A DNA stretch of 64,000 bases from Alligator mississippiensis (lineage: Eukaryota > Chordata > Crocodylia > Alligatoridae): NCBI RefSeq assembly GCF_030867095.1, contig NC_081824.1, positions 171,314,933-171,378,932 of the forward strand. The letters are read 5' to 3'. The position numbers and the translations under genes were made by a program. Positions 46,333-58,700 of this stretch are shown one piece after another; positions within the stretch are counted from its first letter, which is position 1; the number at the start of each line of letters is the position of its first letter. Under the pieces are notes generated by a model, which was not told where the DNA came from, searched no databases, and was given only the letters and a program-made list of their open reading frames with translations.

Positions 46333-47712
46333 ATTTCCATTTACATGAATATCAGTCATTCAAAAGTACGGACCACAGAACGTTATGTCAAACATTTGCA
46401 CAGAAAGGACAGAGACTACAAGTGAAATGAACAACCACCAAGTTTGCTTATCTACTACCCCTGCTCATTCAATGCCTCATGGAAGCGTCTCACCCCATTT
46501 GTTATATTATTCAGTTATTTAATTATAGGTCTCCTATACAATTACTCAATAGCATATCCAGTCATGCAACTCTGCTTTTATCTGTAGTGCTGCCAGTTTT
46601 GATGAAACATTACGTGAGAACTGTACACATACAATGAGAACTATGCTCAGAAGCATCTAATGTTGAGACATTAACAATTTTGTGTTTTGATGGAAGGTTT
46701 TACTCACGACCCTGATTTCCTTTTATTAGCAGAGAGTTAGTTAGTTCCCTCTAGACATTTCCACACACCACTGACACAACTATTGGTCTTTATATACCAA
46801 TGCAAGCATTAAAATCTTGGAAATGTCAGGGCAAAAAAAATGCCCGTTTCAGCTAATTTAAAAAGGACTTTTGTAAAGAACCAGCCCCCATTGTCACTTT
46901 CAACAGGCTAGTTTAGTAGGAACTGGGTGGTGCTCTCAGTATAGCAGCACTATTACAGGGACACAAGTGTGTGCAAAACCAGCTGGAGCGATCAGATTAT
47001 GATAGTTTTGTTGGGAATAGGATTTAGGGCCAACCTAAACTGTATTTTTCCAACTTAAGCCACCATAATCCTGTTCACAAAACAGAAAGACTTGAAGCTC
47101 TGAGGAGTCTCAATCCCTCCTTTTCTTGTGTTATACCTTCTATCTGTATTCCCCCAGCTGTAATAATCATGTCACTTCCTAAAATAATATTAAGTTTTTT
47201 GATCCAGGAGCTTTTGTTACTGAAAAATAGCAAAAATATTGTGCATCATAAAAATAAAGGATTCAGAACGGAAAGGGACAACAAAACTGTCCTGCCAAAC
47301 ATAAAGGCCTGCCAAAACATTGGGCTTTTGTTTTCTGTCAAAGTAAGCATACAACTAAACTATGCCGGTTGAAGGTTCTTCAGAAAATTCTCATTTCCTC
47401 TGAATGCTCTTTTTGCAGCTATCAGGGTTCATCTTGGTGGTTTATTTAACTGTTAGCTACCAATAATCTTGTTTTATTGTTTCCTAGTATAAAAGATTAA
47501 AACGTTAACTTTAATTAATTTTTGTAACTATTATTACAGGTGTGAATTCTTTCTTCTCCCCCTGCTGATCCTTGGACTGGTTTTCTGCATCTGTGAATCT
47601 GAACAGAAAAATAAAAATCAAAGCAACTTTACTTGCCTCCCCAAATCTACTTTCACTTATAGGGCCCATGAGAAGTATTACAGCAGGAGTTGCTATTGAG
47701 AGGTGTTATGAC

Positions 47713-48166
47713 TAGGGACCTACTCAATTCATACTTCTGGTGAAATCACAGTCAGGCATTGTTAGCGAAATCTGCAAAAAACCCCCAACCCCAAACAAAC
47801 AAGAAACACCTTACTAAAAATAAAACGGGGGTCAGCAGTCCTTATGGCTGATGAGGTCCAGCCACACAGCACACTGGCCATGTGGGGGGAGCTGCCAGCA
47901 AGATGGGGAGCAGCCAAGATAGTGGCTGCCCCCACCCCTTGCTGGTGTTTGGCTGTGAGGGCTGCCTATCATGCAACCCCATCTCTCTCCGCCAATCCGC
48001 GGCAAGGGGCAGGTGGCCCTCTCAACCACATCAACAGTGAGGCTACTGGGCCACTTGGCCAGAAGCAAAGGGGGTCCCACCACGATAAATCAGCAAAAAT
48101 GGCAGTCAGCCTCACGATCTGCCTGCAAAATTGTCCACCAGCCTCCTCAATTTCAGTAGGTTTCTA
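47713..48166. mobile_element. hAT MITE (454 bp), TAGGGACC family, perfect target duplication GTTATGAC
   Basis: TIRs TAGGGACCTACTCAA and, on the right (reverse complement), TAGAAACCTACTGAA. GTTATGAC flanks exactly (47705-47712, 48167-48174). It shares its end with the larger element at 54549-55619. Confidence 0.92.
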
Positions 48167-48374
48167 GTTATGACTACGTAATTTTTGAGTTACTGTAATT
48201 TGTAAGTAGCTGACAACCTCTCATTTGCAGAGACTTCTCTGCCATCTTAATTGAGATTCTAGACCTTTAAATTGTTCCACTATTTGTTGTTGCTGAGTAG
48301 AAGAAAACTTTTCAGTTTGGTAAGTTTCACTGTGTGTGAAATGCTGTGTCAAAGAGCTGCAAAGAAAGACTTCG

Positions 48375-49656
48375 AAGATTTCACAGATGCTTTATTTAGA
48401 TAGAAATATTTTTTGATACTACACTGCTACCCAGTTTACCAGTCACATTACTCAGGGTTGTTCAATCAGTGGGACCTAGAAAGTGTTTCCTGAAATGCAC
48501 CAACTATCAAAGCAGTCTTGTTCATTTGTTTGGTTTAAAGTATTTCATAACCTATGTTGTGCCCTATATACTCTAAAATTACTGTTTAAACCCAAACCCT
48601 CTTCTGTAAGATTTGCAAACCTGAAATGTTTTTTGTTATTTACAACTACAATGAAATTGCAACTATTACTTTTTACATTTTTAGAGGCAGATTAAGAGTG
48701 GATTATAACAGCAGGTGGTTTAGACACTACTAGGGTTTCAGTTAGTTAGACCCCTCTATGCCCAACTGTACCTGGATAAATTTTAAGTGTGCTGTTTAAA
48801 AACAAAGCTCCAGCTTCCCAACCAGTAACAGATTAGGAGGTATGTGCTCTTTGCAATACTCAGCTAATGAATAGATAACTGGGACCTTTTGAGCTGAGGG
48901 TCATAGAAGCTTCTATATCTATCTGCAGTCAGCAGCCACAGCACTCAAAAGTATGCAAAATGAATTTTCCATACTGCACTAAAAATGGCACTGCCACTAA
49001 GTTTCTAGGCTTAGATAACTTGCATATCTACAAGTTGCTCCTGAAAGTCTATCGTTAACCATGACAATTACAAATAGGAAAGTGCAAGTCCTCCTCATCC
49101 TGAAGTCAAATGGAATTTTCTAGTAATTTCAATAAAAGTGAAATAGGGCCCAAAGACTTCAAATTTCTATTTCTAGTTTCTCAAACTACTAATGTCAGAT
49201 ATTTTCTCCCCTTTATCACATTAAACAATCAAGTTGTTACTGCTGGCGGTGGATTTAAATAATATTAAAAAGCAGTGATTTCTTTGCTGAATATCCCAAT
49301 ACAATAATAAAAGGTCTCAGGCTGGATTTAAATATTCTTGAAATTTTGGCTGATGAATACAGCTTGCCTCAATTAACCTTGAAGGGAAGAATGTATGGGC
49401 ACTTCCAGAACAGCTGGAATTGTGCTTTCCCAGTCAGAAGCAAAATGCATGGGCATCACAAAAAAACAAAACAAGATCAAGTAGGAAAAGGAAACTCAAG
49501 CAGAAAAAGTCTCTAACAGGATTGCAAAAGAATAAACCTGTGGGCACAATTAATTCTTCCCAATGAAACATATATCTTATTACAGTACACTGTTATAAGC
49601 ATTCACTGGGAAGTTGAAAAAACAGATCAAATTTTGTTCAGTATGTTCCTCCAAGC
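48375..49656 (-). other. GLO1: Probable GLO1 3' UTR
   Basis: Reading leftward from the stop codon, the first canonical AATAAA on the minus strand is at 48391-48396, which would give a 3' UTR of about 1.27 kb. That agrees with the long 3' UTR known for mammalian GLO1 mRNA. No frames of note and no recognised repeat lie in the stretch. The end point is inferred. Confidence 0.5.
48391..48396 (-). terminator. Candidate GLO1 polyadenylation signal AATAAA
   Basis: TTTATT on the plus strand is the nearest perfect signal downstream of the GLO1 stop. Minus-strand sequence beyond it contains a TTTCACACACAG stretch that may serve as the downstream element. Confidence 0.45.
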
Positions 49657-49745
49657 CTAGGTGAGGGTCACCATGTAGTTAGGGTTCAAAATTTCAATCC
49701 AGTAGCCATCAGGATCTTGTACAAATGCAAGTCCTTTCATTTTAC
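49657..49745 (-). CDS. GLO1: GLO1 coding exon 6 with stop codon
   Basis: This exon encodes residues 152-180 ([18 protein letters not shown] ... MVTLT) and a TAG stop at 49657-49659. It contains zinc ligand E169. Acceptor is TTTTAG after an A/T-rich tract. Confidence 0.97.
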
Positions 49746-52700
49746 CTAAAATTAAAAAAAAAATAAAAATTCAGATATACCAAAAAATAATCTTAAAAAA
49801 CCTTTAGAGATCAAGATTCATAAATAAGAAAACTACACAGATGTGTCTCAATGTTTTCTCTCCCTCTGGCATGACAAAAAAAAGAGGAAAGCAATTCAAA
49901 TAAAATGTCAAACAGAAATTGTCTATACAGAAGTGCTCAGGGAAATTAATTCAAATGATTTTTTAAATTAGATTAGGTGAAGACATAAAACTTCTGTGTA
50001 GTCACTCATTCAAAATTAAAGTGGCCTTAATTAGGTTTAGCTTTACTTACTTAGAGAGATAGTTGTGTTGGCTTGAAGTCAAGCAGAAGGCAGGGCAGGG
50101 TGAAACCGTAGGGCTTTTATAGACATGCTCCGGGAGTCAGGGAGGGGACTTTAATTACAGCAGCTCTGAGAGCTGCTGTAATTAAAAGTCCCCAGATCAT
50201 CATGTGCATCAGGGTCCCTGCACTGAAAAATGGCAGCAGGGGGCTTTAACTAAAGCTCAAACAAGCTTTAGTTAAAGCGCCCCCACCACCATTTCTCAGC
50301 ACAGGGATGCTGATACTGTGCTCCAGCAGACTCCAGCATCATGTGTAATTACCACACTCTAGCAGACTTTATTAATAGAGTTTGCTCCAATGAGCTGTAA
50401 TTACAGCACTTAAAAGTAGCCTCTCTGCATGCGTACGTGTGCCCTTAGAGACTAACTCATTCAGAAAAGCATAAGTTTGCAGATAAGGACTCTCTCAGCA
50501 GTGCTCTCCCCCTATCTTTTGTATTTAAAAATCACTTTATTCCTTTTTATTTAGAACCCCTGTTCACTGCAAGTCCATTCATAGTACCTGACAAAGAAGG
50601 CTGTCACCTATCTAAGCTTATGTTTGTAAGGTGCCACCTGCTCTTCCTTCTGCCTTTATTTACTTTGGATTTATTTAAATTAACTTCCAATTACAAATTT
50701 AATCCAAAAAAGAAGGTCCACAAATTTTAATAAATCCGATTTAAATGCACACCTTTAGTTAACTCAGATTATAGCCCCCTTTGATATTTCTGTAATCATA
50801 TGAGAACCGAGGACATGCATATACCAATTCCACAGCATTCCTGAAAGCACATCCCACATGAGCCAAACCTAGAAATGAGCTAGTGAAGCCACCCTTCTCC
50901 TGCTATCAAGCACATCAAAGAGTGGCAGTAGAAGATGCTCTCTGGGCAGTTTCGCATGGTCCAGGTTTCGCATACACAGAATGGGAGTGGGGGTGTGCGC
51001 TAGAGCCAGGGAAACTCAGACAAGTAGCAGGATTTTCCCATTTTTGGAGTATTTCTGGTCTTGAAAACTATATTTCTTGGATGATAAAACAAGGCAAATG
51101 TAGAAGCTAAAAGTGAATTTGGCCCACGAGGTACACTGGCAGCAATCCCATAATTCAAAAGATCCCAGCTCTTCGCAAAACAAGGTGGCCCAGTAGTATT
51201 CATCATCAGGTTAATGTATATCAGTTTTTATAGCAACACTATGCAAGGCAGCATTATGGTTAGCATCATGTCTGGGTCCTTTGACTGCAAAGTCCAAATG
51301 TACCTATTTAGCTGGGTCATCTTGGAGCAGCCTTTGGTGCAAGTCTGGCGCAAGGCTCAAACTCAAGTCTGTGGATTTTAACTATGCTTAACCATTGCCA
51401 CCATGCTTCTCAATCCTTTGATTCAGGTATACAACATTCTATGAAGTCTACTTCCTCAAATGCTGCTGCCAGCGAAAGCTCACACTTCTCTGAACTAGTT
51501 ATGTTTCAAGGTGCCACCCTGCCCTACATTCTGCCTGGCTTGAGACTAATACAGATAACTGTCTCATAAAACTCTTGAGAAATAGAAGCAATTATATATG
51601 TAGTCAACTGAGATAGCAACAAAAAGCATAAATAGCAGCCCAAAGTGCATCAAACAAAGGTAATTTCTACAGCAAGTATACAGACAGCTAATCAGATCTG
51701 CAACTGTAACTCTGTCAGAAACTAGATTCTTCCTAATGTATAAAAGAGAACAAAACGGATAGACTCTAGCACAAGCCAAGTAGTAACAGACCCTACTAAA
51801 TATCTGCACCATTCAGCCTGCCTCCTTAAAAATACACAAAAGAAAGTTTAATTCACAGTCTAGTAGAACAAGGAAACAAACATGGCGCATCAAAAGGATA
51901 AACATGATTTTGATGAAGGTTTACCATCATCTGGTTTCTTCACAAATTTCACTCCTAACTCTTCAAACCTCTTACAAGCTGCATTTACATCAGGGACAGC
52001 AATTCCAATGTGACCTGTGCAACAACAAGCAGGTTATACAGCAAATATGCGAGTACAGTATACACAGATTGTTTACAGAGTAGTCAACAATGTACTGAGC
52101 ACCTTACTATATGCAAAAGATTTCCAAGCTATATTTTAAATGAGATATCTGAATATATAGTTTTTTCAGAGGAAGCGTGTTCTAAGTTTTTGGAAACGAT
52201 GCATTTAGGGTTATATCATTTTTCTTTGGATATTTTTACTTCTAGCCTCCCCAACTCCAACCCTTCCCTCCCCTCGCAAAAGAGCCAGCCATTTGATAAG
52301 GACTGAAAAAAGTCAAATGTTACAGAATACTCTAATTCTATAATGCAGGACTGTGTCACTAAAGTAGAAGAAGAAAAAAAACAACAGACTCACAGGCCAA
52401 ATGAAAGTATTCATAAAAAAAAAAAAAAAAAAAAAAAAAAAGATATGAGGAAGGTTTTTTTCTGTAGTTACTCAATTCAGCAGAGGAAGGATTTTAACAA
52501 TAATGCTATGTTTATAAAGGCTAGCTTAGCAGTAAGCAAAGCATAGTAATCACTTGTTCCCACATTTAGGAATCAGTTCAGAAACTCTAAATGTCAAATT
52601 GGATAGGCCTGGTTTGAAACTTATATCTGATAAGCCACACTAGTTAGTGACCTTTCAAACACTCAGAATATCAAGTCACAAAATTCCTCTACACCTTCTC

Positions 52701-55700
52701 CTTTAGCCCAAGGCTAAATTCTACTGTCATGTATACATATGAATAGAAAGTCACTTCCTGTTTAAAAAAAAAATATATATGTTTTGCTTTTTACTCATTG
52801 TATTTTAATCAGGTTCAAAGTTACAGACCCTTAACTTGGTATCAACATTGGGAACAACCAAATAATATTAGTATTAGATGTCATTCAAATTTATTTTTCA
52901 GGAAACACTGACTCTAATAGCAAGCAAACCAAATTTGTACACAGTACTATTCAGAAACGTAGCTCATTATTCTGGGACACTATATACCCACAATCTATTT
53001 CCTAAGCAATCAAGATATTGCATACAGGAAACATTCTATGTTCAGAGTTCTTTCACATCTCCAAACTACTGTTTTTCTTCAAACTATCCTATAAGGCTCA
53101 GCCAATACATCCATATATAGAATTTGCATTTCATTGTATACAGTGTCCCAGAATAATCTTGTAAGAGAATTCCAGCATAATTGTACCATTTACTTTTATA
53201 TAGACATTTTCTAAGGACCTATGATATACTGATGGTTCTGTATCAAAGACTGAAAAAAAGAAACATTGCTGTAATGCCCTGTAGTTTCTAGAAAACATAC
53301 CAAATCCTCGAGGGTCTGAGTTGCCATTATGGTAAGCCTGACTCTCATCATTTTCAGTGCCCCAATTACTGCAAAGAAAGGGGAAAATGCATGACAAAAA
53401 ATATTGAGCTGCCTACTAGTTATCAAAAATTCTGAGAAGAAATCAAAGAACATTCAGAATGATGTGGAATTCCTCAGAGCAAAAAATACATTCTAAATGC
53501 ACTCTAAATAATGTACCTACAGAGCTCCAAATTTCCCAATTCAGAACAAAATGCCCATTAGAACATTCTCCCAAGTTACAGCACCCAGCTGCTGTGCATA
53601 AGAATGACTTGGGCATCTCACACAAAATCCTCCAGCTGTTTAAAACTGGAACCTGGTTTGCAGAAAAATGTAACATTTCATTTCTATATTGCAATATTTT
53701 GAGTTTACTCTTTTGCCTCATTTACAAGATAAAGAAATACTCATCTCAAACTGCTTTTTAAATAAGTGTTAGGATTGCAGCCTAACTAATACAAATGTTC
53801 CAATAAAAAGGTTCACATTTCTACAGTAGGTACCTAAATAATTACATTAAAAATTAAAATAATTTAATACAAGTAAGTTTAAAGGGTTAAGATAAGCTTT
53901 TCAGAAGCTATTCAGCATATAGACAACTCACACAGGAATACTAACAATGAATTGAATTATGGCCTTATCACATTAAGCTCTCCAAAAACATGTTGAGAGC
54001 AAGGTGTTTTTAATTTTTGGTGCAGGAACCAGTTAATTCAAACACAAGGGGTTAAAAATGGAAACAAGATTGAAAAATAGGATATATATATTCAGTTATT
54101 TCATGTGTAAATTTTGTGGCTCACTAAACAAAGAAGCTGAAAAATGTTTTATGATCAGTTTACTGTTCTCTCTCTTTTTTTTTTGACTAGTTCATTGACA
54201 CTGAACTCCCAATAATCTCCGATTACTGTATAACCCAAATTAATTTTTTATTAGATGCACCCTATTCTATGTTGGGAATTCAATAAAGACAATGAATTCC
54301 CTTGCCTTATCTACCATCCACTATTCAGATTTAGGTTACTGCCCATACAGCAACCTTAGCCATTCCAAAGTCATTTTAATCGCAAAAGCAAGTCTGTGCT
54401 CAAGCATGTAGTTTGTAACAGAGGTCGGCAGTAACAGTTCAAGGAATCTGAAGGTTTGTTCCCTATGCTGGAAAGCATGCAGACTATTCAAGTTGCTGCC
54501 TATCACTGCTGTGTCTGTATCACTGGCTAGTCTTTTCTTCCGTATTAGTAGGGACCCACCAAAAAATCGCAATTTCACATTTTTTGTGGAAAACGCAAAA
54601 TAAGGTATTTTCTGTGAAAAAAGTGAATGCCACAATTTTGGCAGGCTCACTGCAAATAAAAGGGAAAAAAAACATGAACCATCAAGCAGAGAAAAGGGTG
54701 GAAACCTGACAGGCTTTGATCCACCATGCATACAATAAGCTGATGGATTTGTAAGATGGATCAAAAATAAGGCATCACAAGAACTGTCAAGCTGTCATTG
54801 TAAAAGCCAGTGGATAAGGGACCTGTTCCAGGGAATAACTGTGAAGCTGAACAAGCACTACAGGTACGACCCATCACTGCCACCACAATTCTGACAACCA
54901 GCTGTCTCCTTTTTTTTACTGCTGTTTGTGTTTTGGACCCCAGTCAGATGCCTGTTCTGTGTTGTGACTCTCAGCTACTGAAATCAATCCTTGAATGGGG
55001 AAAAAGAATGTGACAAGGAACGTACTGTTTGCATTAACTTTGTCAAAGAGTGCCAGATGCCTGTGCCTCTGTTTTGGGACTATTTGTGACTGGTTTCCAC
55101 ATCTGTATGCCCTGGCAAAATACTGCCTCACCATTCCAACCAACTCGGTGAACGGTGAGAGTGTGATCTCAGACATGTGTTAATCCTGCAGAGACAGAGG
55201 ATGTCAACAACAACTGCTGGTGCATGCTAGCATTTAACAGCTAGACTTCCTATCTCTTGGTTAGCACCGAGTATTGCTAAACTCCTTTTTACAACATTGT
55301 TAACAAAGTATTACAATGGTATTAGTTACAATTCAGCGTGTATAGCTTTAATTTCATAAGACATTTCAGTTTAGAGTTTAATTGAAAGTTTAGATTGCTT
55401 AATAACGGGTCAATTAATGCTTCCCACAGGCTTAATCAGGGTAATTATGCAGTGGTTTCAGGGCATCTGTCAATCTGCAGCAAGGGGAGGGACTGCTGGG
55501 GCCCCTCAAGCAGAGGTGCAAGGGGGCCCCTGCCATGATATTCCCACAAAAGTGGTGGCCAGTGCTGCAATCAGCCCATGAAATCACTCCTCTGCTACCC
55601 GCGTTTGGGTAGGTCCCGCCTTATTAGTGTTCACAATGCACCTCTAGTACTGGACTAAGGGTCTTTCTTTACATATGTTAGGGTTATGGTGTACTGAATG

Positions 55701-58700
55701 GGTCAGCCATCTACCATACTCCACAGAACACGAAGGAAGAGGGAAATGGTACCTGAACTAAGTTAGGGCAGTGGACTATTATGGGTCTTTGCGTCTTTCT
55801 TATTTAGCATAACACTCAACTTTGTTAGCACATTTTGGATAGGTTTTATTTTCAAGTCAAACATACACGGTAGTTCACAGAACTGTTATAGTCATGTCAT
55901 GTTATAACCTGAAATGTGTGTCAAAGTAAATTTTTCTTGTATGTTGGTAATATTACATGCTAAACTGACAGACTGATATTAAGAGAGCAAGTGCACTCTA
56001 AGAAAAAACAAAAAAAAATCTAGGAAATTGGTAAGTTTTCATTCACGCTTATATACTATTTTTTATTCAGTCAGAAAGTATTCATCACTTGCCTTGTTCT
56101 TAAAGATTAGGAAAGGGTGGACAAGCAGCATCCATCTTGATAGCTGCATGCCATGCACAGTGTCTTCAGGAGTGCTTCTTGTCAGTGAAACAAGTGGCTT
56201 CCTTGCTTAACAGACGCAACCCAATTTCTCGCAAAGGTATGCGAGATAGGCAAGAAAATAAAGTAATTCTATACTACTACGCAGCCCCTAATCAAAAGCA
56301 AGACAAAAATCCTATAGATAACACAATGCAAAGCTGAGTACACATAGCTGCAACTAAAGACAATTAAAAGTAAGCAGAGGCGAGTGGCAAAATATATATG
56401 TGAATACTCACTGTGTCAATTCAAGGGTAGCCTTCCTAGAGAAGGTCCAAGCTGTCTTCTCTGTTTTATCTTTTGGGATGTCATTTTTATCCTCGTATGC
56501 CAGGAAATAAAGCGAGAACTTCATTGTAGGAAAGTCAAATTTTTGAAGCAATCTAGAAAGAAATAACATGACAGAAATCATTACTGATGAGTTTTTAAAA
56601 GAAGCAACTAAACTACAGTTAAGTTAAACAAAAATAAAATGCTTCTCCCCAAGAACCCTTCTACAGTTACTGCTGCACCTTTATTTATTCTTCTCACTCA
56701 TACCTTAGAAATGGCTGAGTTTTGAAGTATGGCGTACAAATATTTTTTGACAGCACATGGCATCCCACAAGCCACATGAGAAGAATCAATTAGCTTGTTA
56801 AAACCAAGTTAAGAACACCTTAAAATTAGCAACTGTATAAACACCAGTAGACAATCTTTAGTCTATGTCTGGTATTCAATGCCCTCTGCACACATTTCAA
56901 TGCCCTGTGCACGTGTGTCCCTAAGTTTACCTCTCAAGATTCTCAGTAAAGACTGATAAAAGAATTTATTTTCAAACTAAAACTAACCTATGGAACTTAC
57001 AGCCATATCATTGATAATAGCATTTATAGTAGTAAAAATAGAATCGTGGATTTAGATGAATTAGACATTTCACATTTTCAGTAGCTAGACAAAAGTATGA
57101 AAGGGATATAAAACCTTTATGGATCATAGCATAAGAAAATTACTAACTAGCTGTAGTTAGTAAAACCTGCCCATAATCTAATCTAATTTTTATTTCTTTA
57201 CTAACAGCTGCAGGAATCTGTATACTTTCCTCAGTTGTATTTGATATTAGCTATTACTGGATGCACAAAACTGCATTAAAGAGAATACTGTATTTTCTCA
57301 TGTACAACATGCCCTGGAATAAGATACGGACCTTGTTTCCGAAAGGCAGAATGAAAGAAAAAAAGATCTTTCCTTGTAGTAAGTAACTGAGTAGCAGCAG
57401 TTTGGGAGCAGTGCCTGATCCATAGGGAGCAGAACAACAGCAAGTCCAACTACTTTTGCTTTTACCTAGCAAAAGCTTAAGCTCAGAAACTATTGTTACC
57501 ATATTTCCATTCCAATTTCCAACAGCTGGCTTTTGATAAAAAATGGTCCGCGTTGTATGCAAGAAAATACAGAAGGCCAATCTAATATTGTATTTTCTGA
57601 AGTTAATGACATTTTATAAATCAGAGCTTGTCTTCAGACACTATCTTCAATTTCATCTCATTCCAGCATCAAATATACTTTAATATCTTACTTTCATACA
57701 ACACAGAAAGCAATGCAGGAACAGCTAACTGAATGTGCCTGCTCATTTCAATCAATCCAATTTCTTATCCCACATAAACTACTAAATCACTAGGAAGCAG
57801 GTTTAAAACAAACCTGAAGTTCTTTTTCCACATGGTGTGCAAATAACTTGTGGAACTCATTGCCACAGGATGCAGTACAGGTGGATCAATTAGATTCAAA
57901 AGGGGATTGGACAAATTAATTCAGGATAGGTCCAGCAGTAGATATTAAACATGACAGTTAGGATGACAAAAAATCTCCAGATTACGATTTCCTAAACTTC
58001 TGAATACTGGAAGATGTAACGGAAGACGAGAAGCAAACATCAATCTGAAAAGGTCCTGCATATATTTTCTTCTCTTTAGTAGCCACTCTGCCACTAGGAG
58101 ATTGAATTTGTAGTCTAATCCAACATGACACGTCTTATGCTCTTATGCATTTTCTGTTGTAAACCCATTTCACATTTTTTTTTTCACAAAATCCAAGCCA
58201 AAGATATTAATTCACTGCTAATTTCTAAATTATGCCCACTGTATCTTAAGCCCTTCATTTATGCATAAATATTTCCTTTATCAACTTTAGAGGAGCCCTT
58301 TTTACATGTCCAAGTGTTAAAATCTACCAGAACTTGTTTTAATGTCTTTAAGGTTCTTGAAATGAATACTAGCTCAAACAAAGTGGATGCAACCAGTTTC
58401 TGCCAGGGACTCAACTCCCAATAGCTTTCTCCAAAGCAGAGGGCTCAACTGACTACCAGTTCTTAGCATCCCAGAATATAGGAAGACAAAAACACAGAGC
58501 AACCCCAGAAGTCATTTAGTAGTCTTCAGAGAGCATCTTATTGTTTTATCCTATAATTAAGTCAGGGTTCTGTGATTACAGCAAGAATAAATTGCCAAGA
58601 AAATGTTTGCAATTTCACAATTTAAATGTGATTACTTAACTGCCTTGTCAGAGAAGTGAAAGCAAGCAAGTAAGCATATAATCAGTCAGCTTTGGCAATT

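Larger units (their letters stand above)
41486..48374. other. BTBD9-GLO1 intergenic region
   Basis: No gene is recognised. Besides the listed repeats, 43545-44600, 46335-47700 and 48175-48374 show no feature I can name, apart from a diverged Penelope-type block near 44255-44320. Confidence 0.7.
49746..51924 (-). other. GLO1 intron 5
   Basis: Contains the foldback element at 50111-50444 with Penelope-type sequence on both sides, and a Penelope-type terminal fragment (AGCGAAAGCTCACACTTCTC, TTTCAAGGTGCCACC) at about 51470-51560. Confidence 0.85.

Noticed and set aside
52415-52441. Tail of a SINE or processed pseudogene
   Set aside because: No tRNA-like A/B boxes, LINE 3' end, cDNA-like sequence or flanking duplication accompanies the A-run.
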